In this document: in pieces, positions 39,468 through 48,659 of the stretch
Position numbering within the stretch: position 1 is the stretch's first letter
How the letters are laid out: the number at the start of each line of letters is the position of its first letter
NCBI GenBank assembly: GCA_021825295.1
Contig: JAKAHV010000015.1
Span: 1 to 64,000 of the forward strand
Source of the DNA: Nitrospirota bacterium
Lineage (GTDB): Bacteria; Nitrospirota; Thermodesulfovibrionia; Thermodesulfovibrionales; JdFR-88
Reading direction: 5' to 3'
DNA length: 64,000 nucleotides
Notes under the pieces: model-generated
Seen by the model: only the letters and a program-made list of their open reading frames with translations
Told to the model about the DNA's origin: nothing
The model's database searches: none
Made by a program: the position numbers and the translations under genes

Positions 39468-42155
39468 TCAAATCAGGTTGATCTCCTCCGTTTTTGCAAG
39501 GATGCCCTGGAAATTGGGCACGGCCCTTCTGATGCAGTCGATCACATCGTCCGCGGAAAGCGCGTGGACCGCATCTTCAAGCTCCTTCACCATCGCTTCA
39601 AGCTCCTCATTGGAAGGGACGCTGGAGACCGCCATCTTCAGCTTTTCATGGGAGGTGGGCAGTATGGTTTCGCTCGCGTCGAAGAGCTCCTCAAAGAGTT
39701 TTTCGCCCGGCCGCAGCCCGGAGAACTCTATTTTTATCTCCTTGTGGGGCACAAGGCCCGACAGTCTCACAAAATTCTCGGCCAGGTCCAGAATTTTCAC
39801 CGGCTCACCCATATCGAGCACGAATATCTCGCCGCCCCGCCCCGATGCCCCGGCTATCAGCACCAGTTGCATCGCCTCCGGTATCAGCATAAAAAACCTT
39901 TTCACCTCGGGATGGGTGACCGTCAGCGGTCCGCCCTTGGCAAGCTGCTCCCTGAAGATGGGCACAACGCTGCCGTTTGTCCCCAGGACGTTGCCGAACC
40001 TCACCACGCTGAACCGGCTCCCGGAAAGACGGTTCATGGCTATGGTCAGGAACTCGGCCAGGCGCTTTGTGGCTCCCATGACGCTGGTGGGGTTCACGGC
40101 CTTGTCCGTCGATATGGCGACAAAGCTCTCAACACCGTGGCGGTCCGCCGCGTGGAGGAGATTCCTTGTGCCAAGGACGTTGTTTTTCACCGCCTCCACC
40201 ACGTTCGATTCCATCAGCGGCACGTGCTTGTACGCCGCGGCGTGGAAGACTATCTGGGGATTATGCCTGGAAAACAGGTATTCAATGTAAAGGGGGTCCT
40301 GTATGTCGCCCACGGCGCTTGTCAGGGCCGCGCACGCGGCCCCCCCGCGTCTGAGCTCCATGTCTATGTGGAAAAGGTTGTTTTCGTATCTGTCCAGAAG
40401 CACAAGGCGGCCCGGATTGTACTTCATTATCTGCCTGGACAGCTCGGAGCCGATTGAGCCGCCAGCCCCCGTCACAAACACGGATTTGCCTTCAATGAAC
40501 TCCCTGACGGATTTTATATCGGCCCGGACGGGTTCTCTCTGCAGGAGGTCCTCGAGGGAGAGCGGTTTTATACGCGAAAAAACGTATTGCTTCTGGAGGG
40601 CGGATACGAGATTCTCCTCCTGGATAAGACCAAGTCCGATGAGTTTGGAGCCGAGTTTGCCGCCCTCAGCCCTCTGAAGCGACAGGCCCATCGCGAGTTG
40701 GGAATGGGTGATGTGGCCCGCGTCGATCAGCACCTGGCCTATCCTGGGGGCTATCGAGACGTCCCCGTTCAGGATGTCCTCCATAACGGGCAGCTTCTTT
40801 ACCGGGATATTGAAGGGCTTGGAAAGCTCGTATATCCTTTTCAGGGCATCGGGGCCGCAGGGAAACGAGACCAGAATCTCGTCCGGCAGGTGCTTCCTGA
40901 TGAGGTCGGGAAGGTGCTCCTTTGGCCCGAGAATCGGCACGCCGTGGATGGAGAGTCCCCTTTTGTACCTGTCATCGTCGATAAAGCCGACGGGTTCGTA
41001 GGAATTCCTGTGCCCGTTTGTCTTCATCTGCCTCACGGCGATCTCTCCGGCGTCGCCGGCGCCAACTATAAAGACCTTCTTCTGCGGGCTTTCGGCGCTC
41101 ATATACTCGTTGAATATCCTGATCATGAGCCTCATGCCACCGGACAACGACACGAACACCAGGAAATCTATGATGTAAATGGAGCGCGGATATCCCCTGT
41201 CCCCGAAAATGAAAACGACCGCGGCCATGAAGAGCGCGTTTCCGGCGGCCGAGGTCCAGAGGATATCCACCAGGTCCTTTATCCCGGCATACCGCCACAG
41301 ACTCTTATAAAGGCCCGCCCGCAAATAAAAGAAGAGCCTTATGGCAAGCAGGAGCGGGATATAGGTGAGAAATTGGGCCACGTTCACAGGCGACAGAAGA
41401 GACTCGAACCTCAGAATAAATGCAAGATAGTTTGCCGTGACCGTTTGAACGAGCAGGGTCATGGCGAACACCAGGCGCCTTCGCCTTATTATGAAATCCC
41501 TCACGGGACTGTAAATGGACGTGGTGAAAGGTCTTCCATCCTTGCCTGGCCCGTCCGTCCGCCCTGCCCGTACCCAGCTTCTGAACACTGTCCCCGTAAT
41601 GATCCCGAGGTCTTTCAAGGTCCCGGCGTTGCTGAGGTATTGTTTTGAAATCCTGATCTTCTCCGGGAGTATTTTCTTGATATAGATTTCCTCTCCGCCG
41701 GAGGAAAGCGGCAGCGCGTCCTCCTCCTGCATGAAACAGACGGATGCAGGGTCCGTCATGCCCGGCCGGACGGCCAGCAGGGTCTTGTAATCATCGCGAA
41801 AAAGCTCAATATACTTCCTCACTTCCGGCCTGGGCCCGACGAAGCTCATCTCCCCCTTGAGGATATTTATCAGCTGCGGCAGCTCATCGAGCTTGTACTT
41901 CCTCAAAAAACTCCCGAGCGGCGTGACCCTCACGTCGCCCTTTGACGTAACGAGCGGCCCCTCCGCCTGGGCGCCGTCCCTCATGGTGCGGAATTTGTAG
42001 ATTGAGAAGGGCGTGAAATTCATGCCCATCCTCTCCTGCCGGAAGAAAACCGGGCCCTCGGAGCTCCATTTCACAGCCAGGGCGATAACGGCAAGCAGGG
42101 GCGCAAAGGCAACAAGGCCAAACAGGGAAAAAAGGATGTCAATCGCACGCTTCAT
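39468..42155 (-). CDS. Fused initiating sugar transferase plus FlaA1/CapD-type NDP-sugar dehydratase/epimerase with internal MshEN-like domain
   Basis: N-terminal MKRAIDILFSLFG..KFRTMRDGA..DELPQLINILKGEMSFVGPRPE; TM region; VFIVGAGDAGEIAVRQM; TGAGGSIGSELSRQI..AAAYKHVPLME; start refined to 42155. Confidence 0.92.
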   Translation of the reverse strand: MKRAIDILFSLFGLVAFAPLLAVIALAVKWSSEGPVFFRQERMGMNFTPFSIYKFRTMRDGAQAEGPLVTSKGDVRVTPLGSFLRKYKLDELPQLINILKGEMSFVGPRPEVRKYIELFRDDYKTLLAVRPGMTDPASVCFMQEEDALPLSSGGEEIYIKKILPEKIRISKQYLSNAGTLKDLGIITGTVFRSWVRAGRTDGPGKDGRPFTTSIYSPVRDFIIRRRRLVFAMTLLVQTVTANYLAFILRFESLLSPVNVAQFLTYIPLLLAIRLFFYLRAGLYKSLWRYAGIKDLVDILWTSAAGNALFMAAVVFIFGDRGYPRSIYIIDFLVFVSLSGGMRLMIRIFNEYMSAESPQKKVFIVGAGDAGEIAVRQMKTNGHRNSYEPVGFIDDDRYKRGLSIHGVPILGPKEHLPDLIRKHLPDEILVSFPCGPDALKRIYELSKPFNIPVKKLPVMEDILNGDVSIAPRIGQVLIDAGHITHSQLAMGLSLQRAEGGKLGSKLIGLGLIQEENLVSALQKQYVFSRIKPLSLEDLLQREPVRADIKSVREFIEGKSVFVTGAGGSIGSELSRQIMKYNPGRLVLLDRYENNLFHIDMELRRGGAACAALTSAVGDIQDPLYIEYLFSRHNPQIVFHAAAYKHVPLMESNVVEAVKNNVLGTRNLLHAADRHGVESFVAISTDKAVNPTSVMGATKRLAEFLTIAMNRLSGSRFSVVRFGNVLGTNGSVVPIFREQLAKGGPLTVTHPEVKRFFMLIPEAMQLVLIAGASGRGGEIFVLDMGEPVKILDLAENFVRLSGLVPHKEIKIEFSGLRPGEKLFEELFDASETILPTSHEKLKMAVSSVPSNEELEAMVKELEDAVHALSADDVIDCIRRAVPNFQGILAKTEEINLI
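40587..40745 (-). other. MshEN-like (T2SSE N-terminal, c-di-GMP receptor) domain core inside the fused protein
   Basis: RIGQVLIDAGHITHSQLAMGLSLQ (24) - RAEGG (5) - KLGSKLIGLGLIQEENLVSALQKQ (24). Confidence 0.85.
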
Positions 42156-42160
42156 AAACC

Positions 42161-43312
42161 TCACCTTTTGAACTTTCTGGCCAGATGAGTCACCACCTCG
42201 ATTACTCCGGAGACCTCCTCCTCCATCATCCCGGGATATATGGGAAGCGAGACGATGCGCCCGAACACCCATTCGGATGCGGGGTATTCATGCAGCCTGC
42301 AGCCGTATTTGTTCTTGTAGTAGGGGTGCCTGTAGAGAGGGATGAAATGGACAGACGCGCCAATTCCCCTTTTCGACAGCTCCTCGATGAAACGGTCCCT
42401 GCCGATCTTCAGGCTCTCCAGGTTCAGTTTCAGGCAGTAGAGGTGCCAGGCGCTTTCCCTGTCTGGCTTGACAAACGGCGTTATAAGCTCCTCCATCGCG
42501 CTGAAGGCCTCGTTGTATCTGGCGGCGATCTCCCTCCTCGCCTGCCACATCCATTCCAGTTTTGCGAGCTGCGCAAGACCGAGGGCCGCCTGGACATCTG
42601 TCATGTTGTACTTCCATCCGGCGTCTATGACCTCGTATCGCCATGTGCCGCTTTTTGTATATCTCTTCCAGGCGTCCCTGGAGATCCCGTGCATCCTCAG
42701 CACCCGCATCGTCTCGGCCCACCGCTCGTCGTTCGTGACCGCCATCCCCCCTTCCCCTGTACAAAGGGTTTTTGTTGCGTAGAAGCTGAAGCATGTGATA
42801 TCGCCCAGGCCGCCGACCTTTTTGTACCTGTACCATGCCGGCAGGGCATGGGCCGCGTCCTCGATCACATGCACCCGGCGCGCCTTAGCGATCTCCAGTA
42901 TCTCGTCCATGTCACAGGGCTGGCCCGCATAGTGCACGGGGATTATGGCCTTTGTCCGTCCAGTGATGCGGCTTTCGAGCTTGTTCAAGTCGATATTGGA
43001 GGTCCCGGTCTCTATGTCGGCGAAGACGGGCCTGGCGTTGAAATAGCTGATCACCTCCGAGGTGGCCGTAAACGTCATGGCGGGCACGATTACCTCGTCG
43101 CCCTCCTGCAGACCGATGGCCCGGAGCGCCAGGTGGAGGCAGGCGGTGCAGGAGTTCATCGAGACGGCATGCCCGGACTCCACATACCCCGCAAACCTGT
43201 TTTCGAATTCGATCGTCTTGGGGCCCATAGTGAGCCAGCCGGACCTGATGGCCTTTACAACGGCTGCTATCTCTTCATCTGTTATGTAGGGCTTGTGGAA
43301 TGGGATTTCCAT
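42161..43312 (-). CDS. DegT/DnrJ/EryC1/StrS aminotransferase
   Basis: GDEVIVPAMTFTATSEVI, VIEDAAHALPAWY, ITCFSFYATKTLCTGEGGM. Confidence 0.93.
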   Translation of the reverse strand: MEIPFHKPYITDEEIAAVVKAIRSGWLTMGPKTIEFENRFAGYVESGHAVSMNSCTACLHLALRAIGLQEGDEVIVPAMTFTATSEVISYFNARPVFADIETGTSNIDLNKLESRITGRTKAIIPVHYAGQPCDMDEILEIAKARRVHVIEDAAHALPAWYRYKKVGGLGDITCFSFYATKTLCTGEGGMAVTNDERWAETMRVLRMHGISRDAWKRYTKSGTWRYEVIDAGWKYNMTDVQAALGLAQLAKLEWMWQARREIAARYNEAFSAMEELITPFVKPDRESAWHLYCLKLNLESLKIGRDRFIEELSKRGIGASVHFIPLYRHPYYKNKYGCRLHEYPASEWVFGRIVSLPIYPGMMEEEVSGVIEVVTHLARKFKR

Positions 43313-43441
43313 GCGGGCTTTTCCTCCAGATGATATAGCTGATCCCAGTGCTTCGCCTTTCCGGTTACAGGGAATGTTTTTCGGCTTTAGTCCTGCAAAA
43401 GAAATTTGGGCAGCGTGACTGAGCTTTGAGGACTGCGGCTT

Positions 43442-43471
43442 CCGGGGAAAAAATTCAAAAAAATTTTCCGG
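43442..43471 (-). other. AT-rich inverted repeat just after the NusG-paralog stop (possible attenuator)
   Basis: CCGGGGAAAAAATTCAAAAAAATTTTCCGG on the + strand. Confidence 0.3.
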
Positions 43472-43475
43472 CTGT

Positions 43476-43985
43476 CTAAACCATCTCGATATCCTCGGCC
43501 GGGACCTTTACCCCTATGCTCCTGCCAAGGATATCTATGTTAACGATGAGCATATAGCAGTCTTCTTTCTTGACTATAACGCCAGAGGCCCCGCTTAGCG
43601 GCCCCCTCATGACCATCACCCGCACGCCTTCCTTCAGGGCGGGATAGATGTCCAGGCCGCTGCCCTTTTCCACCATGAGCTTCAGGGAATCGATCTCGTT
43701 GTCGGGCACGGCAAGAGGCACTCCCTGTTGCCCCGAGACCAGGCTTACCACCCCCCTGGCCTTCAGGACGTTGACAAACTCCGAGGGATTCGGATTAACA
43801 CGCACAAACAGATATCCGGGGAAGAGAGGAAATTCCACCACCTTTTTGCGGTCCTTCCACTGCCGGTTCCTTTTGATGAGGGGCAGATACGACTCCACCC
43901 CCTTTTTTTGAAGCTGGCCGTAGGCCACGCCCTCGTGTCTTGATCTCACGTATATGGCGTACCATTTGAACCCGGCGGCTCCCAT
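43476..43985 (-). CDS. NusG/RfaH/UpxY-like specialised transcription elongation factor
   Basis: KWYAIYVRSRHEGVAYGQLQKKGVESYLPL..FPGYLFVRV; C-terminal KOW-like GVRVMVMRGPLSGASGVIV; start placed at 43985 rather than 44027 because of the promoter below. Confidence 0.88.
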   Translation of the reverse strand: MGAAGFKWYAIYVRSRHEGVAYGQLQKKGVESYLPLIKRNRQWKDRKKVVEFPLFPGYLFVRVNPNPSEFVNVLKARGVVSLVSGQQGVPLAVPDNEIDSLKLMVEKGSGLDIYPALKEGVRVMVMRGPLSGASGVIVKKEDCYMLIVNIDILGRSIGVKVPAEDIEMV

Positions 43986-44016
43986 GACGGTTTTTTCATC
44001 CATGATATTTGAAATT

Positions 44017-44031
44017 GCAATTGGCATGCCA
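44017..44031 (-). promoter_or_regulatory. Sigma-54 (-24/-12) promoter
   Basis: Minus strand TGGCAT-GCCAA-TTGC against consensus TGGCAC-N5-TTGC. Confidence 0.65.
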
Positions 44032-44077
44032 GCCGTATATAAAAAGCCATATACCCGGGAAAATGACGGCTAAGCGG

Positions 44078-44099
44078 TTGAAATCCTTTCAAGTTTCAA
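44078..44099. promoter_or_regulatory. Candidate enhancer-binding-protein site
   Basis: TTGAAA-TCC-TTTCAA inverted repeat plus an extra TTTCAA half-site, ~75 bp upstream of the predicted sigma-54 start. Confidence 0.35.
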
Positions 44100-44250
44100 G
44101 CTTCCGAAAAAGGCGGAGCGGCAATGGCATCGCTTCATCTTTTCAGGCACGGGGCCGTCACATTTCAGCCTGTCCCCTGCAGAAACAGAATGTTTATTAC
44201 AGATACATTATTTTTTGAAGATTTGTGTGCAAAAAGGAAACAGAAAGGGG

Positions 44251-45339
44251 CTAATCGTCCTGGCGCCAGGCGTCTCCGGTTCCGGCCGGGGGCCTGCCGG
44301 GCAGGGCGGGAATCTGGACGGCCGCCCGGTCGGCCGGGATGCAGAGGAGGACCGTTGTGCCAATGCCTTTTTGACTTTTAATCTGCAGCAGCCCTCCATA
44401 GTATCGCAATATCTCCCTGGTGAGGAAGAGGCCGAACCCCTTCCCCTTGTCCGCGGCGGCCGGTCTTTCATTTTCGCCGCCAAGGATTCCCGATCCGGTG
44501 TCGGATATCCGTATTACTACAAGGTCCCGCTCCTGGGGCTGCCTTCCGGCTGACAGGAGCGTCCGGACGCGAAGCGTTCCGCCATGGCCCATGGCCTCGA
44601 TCGCGTTGTTGACCACATTCAGGACGGCCTGTTCCAACTGAAAAGGGTTTATGACCGCGCCGGGCAGTTTCGGCGCGTACCTGAATTCCGATTTAATGCC
44701 GTTTGCCATGGCCTGAAGCGATACGAAAACCTCTATTTTTTTCACCAGAGAGTTTATGTCAACCGCCTGGCCCATCTCTGCAATGCCTGCGGAGAGGAAC
44801 CTCGATATGAAATTGTCCAGGCGCGATATCTCCTCTTCCATGAGTTTGGTGAATTCCAGAAGGGGTTTCTCCTGCCTGTATCTTTCCCCGAGGTACACCA
44901 CTGCCCCTTTAATGGCATTGAGCGGGTTTCGCACGCCGTGTGCAAGGATGGACGCCATCTTGCCTATGTCGATAAGCGGCTGGTAATTGTGTAGTTGCCT
45001 TGCGAGGTGGCAGTAAGTCCCCGGATATATCGTGATCCTTGCGCCCCGTTTGCCTTTTTTGCTTAAGCCCTCACCCCCGGCGGGCAGCGGGCTTATGACC
45101 ACATCGGCAAAAAACTGGCAGTTTGAAAATCTCAGGCAAAACGATTTCAGCGTTATGGACATCCCACCCGAGATCGCCATACGCACGGCGTCCCTGTTTC
45201 CGGCTTTGATCTTCGGAAATATTTCATAATATTTCCGGCCCCTTAAATCACCGTCGAACCCCGCAAGCCCGCGGAAGCCCTCATCGGCCCAATCTATGCA
45301 AAGCTTTTCATCTGTGCAAAAGCAATAGGATTTTTTCAT
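44251..45339 (-). CDS. PAS-containing sensor histidine kinase
   Basis: H-box ILAHGVRNPLNAIKGA; N-box VVNNAIEAM; G boxes DTGSGIL, KGKGFGLFLTREI. Confidence 0.9.
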   Translation of the reverse strand: MKKSYCFCTDEKLCIDWADEGFRGLAGFDGDLRGRKYYEIFPKIKAGNRDAVRMAISGGMSITLKSFCLRFSNCQFFADVVISPLPAGGEGLSKKGKRGARITIYPGTYCHLARQLHNYQPLIDIGKMASILAHGVRNPLNAIKGAVVYLGERYRQEKPLLEFTKLMEEEISRLDNFISRFLSAGIAEMGQAVDINSLVKKIEVFVSLQAMANGIKSEFRYAPKLPGAVINPFQLEQAVLNVVNNAIEAMGHGGTLRVRTLLSAGRQPQERDLVVIRISDTGSGILGGENERPAAADKGKGFGLFLTREILRYYGGLLQIKSQKGIGTTVLLCIPADRAAVQIPALPGRPPAGTGDAWRQDD

Positions 45340-45514
45340 GATTCGGAAAGGCCCTACATATTTTTTTAGTCCATCCGGCGGAAAAGTCAAGCGAAAAATT
45401 GCCCAATCCGTCCTGAGCCGCCTTGAGGAACATTTTTTGCTATAAAAATGCAAAGGGGAATTTGGATATTAATCATCTCAAAACAACGTTTATCGTCAAA
45501 CGGGGGAGAGGAAC

Positions 45515-47359
45515 ATGTGCGGAATAGTCGGTTACATAGGGGGAAGAAGCGCGCTGCAGGTCCTGGTGGACGGTCTCAGGCGGCTCGAATACAGGGGATA
45601 CGATTCCGCGGGCGTCGCATACGCCAACGGCGGCGCGATAGGCATACACAAGACCAGGGGCAGGATTGACGACCTCCAGAACATCCTGCCCAACCCCATG
45701 CCGGAGGCAAAGGCGGGTCTCGGCCATACACGATGGGCCACCCACGGCGCACCTTCCGACAGAAACGCGCACCCGCATTCCACGGGCGGCATCGCCGTGG
45801 TCCATAACGGCATCATCGAGAATTACCAGCAGTTGAAATCGCGCCTGATTGCCGAGGGCCATGAGTTCGCCTCCGACACGGACACGGAGGTGATACCGCA
45901 ACTCATATCGGGTTACATGCGGCAGGGGATGCCGTTTGAAGCCGCCATGAGAAGGGCCATCCTGGAGTTGAAGGGTTCATATGCCCTGGGGATAATGAGC
46001 GTCTGGTCGCCCGGAAAGGTGTTTGCCGTAAGAAACGGAAGCCCGCTAGTTGTCGGGTTCGGCCAGGGGGAATATTTTTTCGCCTCGGACATACCGGCCT
46101 TCCTGCCATACACCAAAAAATTTTCCTTCATGGAAGACGGCCAGATATTCATCCTTTCGGCGGGAGAAGCAATGCTTGAGTATCTGGATTCAGATGCGGG
46201 CCCCGGGAAAGGGCCTGCCCAGACCGTGCCGAAGATCGTGGAGATCGGCTGGACGGCCGAGATGGCCGAAAAGGAAGGGTATGACTACTTCATGCTCAAG
46301 GAGATATACGAGCAGCCGAAGACCGTCATGGAGACCATGAGGGAATGGCTCGACAACCCCCTGGATATGCTGCCGGCCATGGGCATAACAACAAGGATGA
46401 TACTGGGGTTAAGAAGGCTCCACATAGCGGCCTGCGGGACCTCCTACCACGCCGCCCTGGTCGGAAAATACGCCGTAGAGGGCCTGGCCCACATCCCGGT
46501 GGAGGTAGAGATCGCATCCGAATTCAGATACAAGAACCTGCTCATAGAAAAAAACAGCCTTTTCGTCTCGATCACACAGTCCGGAGAAACGGCCGACACG
46601 CTCGCGGCCCAGAGAGAGGCCGCCAAAAAAGGGGCCTATACCCTCACCATATGCAACGTCGTGGGAAGCACGGCCTCCAGGGAGGCGGACTCCGTCCTTT
46701 ATACCAGGGCCGGCCCCGAGATAGGAGTGGCATCGACAAAGGCCTTTACCGCCCAGATAGCCGCCCTCTGCCTGCTTGCCGTGGCGCTGGGGGTCAGGCG
46801 CGGCAGGCTCATCGCGGACGAGGCGGAAACGATAACCGCCCAGCTAAAAAAGATGCCCCTTCTCCTGGAAAAGGCCCTCGCATCGGGGCCGCGTGTGAAG
46901 GATATTGCAGCCACTCTCGACGACGCCAGAAGCATGCTCTACCTGGGCCGCGGGATCAACTATCCCATTGCCCTCGAGGGAGCGCTGAAGCTGAAGGAGA
47001 TATCCTATGTGCATGCCGAGGGATATCCGGCCGGCGAGATGAAACACGGCCCCATCGCGCTTATAGACAAGAGGATGCCGGTAGTGGTGGTGATCCCGAT
47101 GGGCAGCCTGTTTGAAAAGACGCTCTCAAACATAGAGGAGGTGAAGGCCAGGGGCGCAAGAGTGATCGCGGTTACGGACGAGCCGGCAAGCCTCCATGGC
47201 AAGGCGGACGAGACCATATCCGTGCCCTCCACCCATCCGGTGCTTTCGCCTTTCGTAAATGTGATACCGCTGCAGATGCTGGCCTTTCATGCCGGGGTGC
47301 TGCGTGGCAACGACGTGGACAAGCCGAGAAACCTCGCAAAGAGCGTGACCGTGGAATGA
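45515..47359 (+). CDS. glmS: Glutamine--fructose-6-phosphate aminotransferase (isomerising)
   Basis: MCGIVGYIGGRSALQVLVDGLRRLEYRGYDSAG; SIS domains; C-terminus DVDKPRNLAKSVTVE. Confidence 0.98.
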   Translation: MCGIVGYIGGRSALQVLVDGLRRLEYRGYDSAGVAYANGGAIGIHKTRGRIDDLQNILPNPMPEAKAGLGHTRWATHGAPSDRNAHPHSTGGIAVVHNGIIENYQQLKSRLIAEGHEFASDTDTEVIPQLISGYMRQGMPFEAAMRRAILELKGSYALGIMSVWSPGKVFAVRNGSPLVVGFGQGEYFFASDIPAFLPYTKKFSFMEDGQIFILSAGEAMLEYLDSDAGPGKGPAQTVPKIVEIGWTAEMAEKEGYDYFMLKEIYEQPKTVMETMREWLDNPLDMLPAMGITTRMILGLRRLHIAACGTSYHAALVGKYAVEGLAHIPVEVEIASEFRYKNLLIEKNSLFVSITQSGETADTLAAQREAAKKGAYTLTICNVVGSTASREADSVLYTRAGPEIGVASTKAFTAQIAALCLLAVALGVRRGRLIADEAETITAQLKKMPLLLEKALASGPRVKDIAATLDDARSMLYLGRGINYPIALEGALKLKEISYVHAEGYPAGEMKHGPIALIDKRMPVVVVIPMGSLFEKTLSNIEEVKARGARVIAVTDEPASLHGKADETISVPSTHPVLSPFVNVIPLQMLAFHAGVLRGNDVDKPRNLAKSVTVE

Positions 47360-47370
47360 GATGAGAGGGC

Positions 47371-48438
<1,068 letters not shown>

Positions 48439-48452
48439 TCATTCGGAAGGCC

Positions 48453-48526
48453 TCCCTCACCCCCAACCCTCTCCCATTGGGAGAGGGAGGAGCGAAGGGC
48501 CTGGCCCCGAAGCGGAGGGTGAGGGA
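48453..48526. repeat. Nested palindromic (REP-like) element
   Basis: Outer TCCCTCACCC/GGGTGAGGGA; inner CCCTCTCCC-ATT-GGGAGAGGG (48467-48487). Confidence 0.7.
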
Positions 48527-48564
48527 ATGACTCAAGGAGACCCTGCAGCAAGCTACTGGAAATT

Positions 48565-48631
48565 GCAAGTTAAGTGGATAGCGGGCGTATTCCCTGTGGC
48601 TTGGGGACCAGTCCCCTTTGCCGCAGGGAAT
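48565..48631 (+). repeat. Dispersed palindromic element, copy 1
   Basis: GCAAGTTAAGTGGATAGCGGGCGTATTCCC box followed by hairpin ATTCCCTGTGGC..GCCGCAGGGAAT with inner GGGGAC-CA-GTCCCC. Confidence 0.7.
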
Positions 48632-48659
48632 ATCAATTATGCAACTCTGCAAGATTGAT

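Noticed and set aside
40587-41648. 353 aa plus-strand ORF antisense to the fused sugar transferase
   Set aside because: Shadow ORF; no motifs.
42185-43333. 382 aa plus-strand ORF antisense to the DegT aminotransferase
   Set aside because: Shadow ORF in a GC-rich gene: no recognisable motifs, and the opposite strand has a clear protein family.
46345-47115. 256 aa ORF overlapping glmS in another frame
   Set aside because: Arg/Gly/Pro-rich low-complexity composition typical of an alternative frame of a GC-rich gene.
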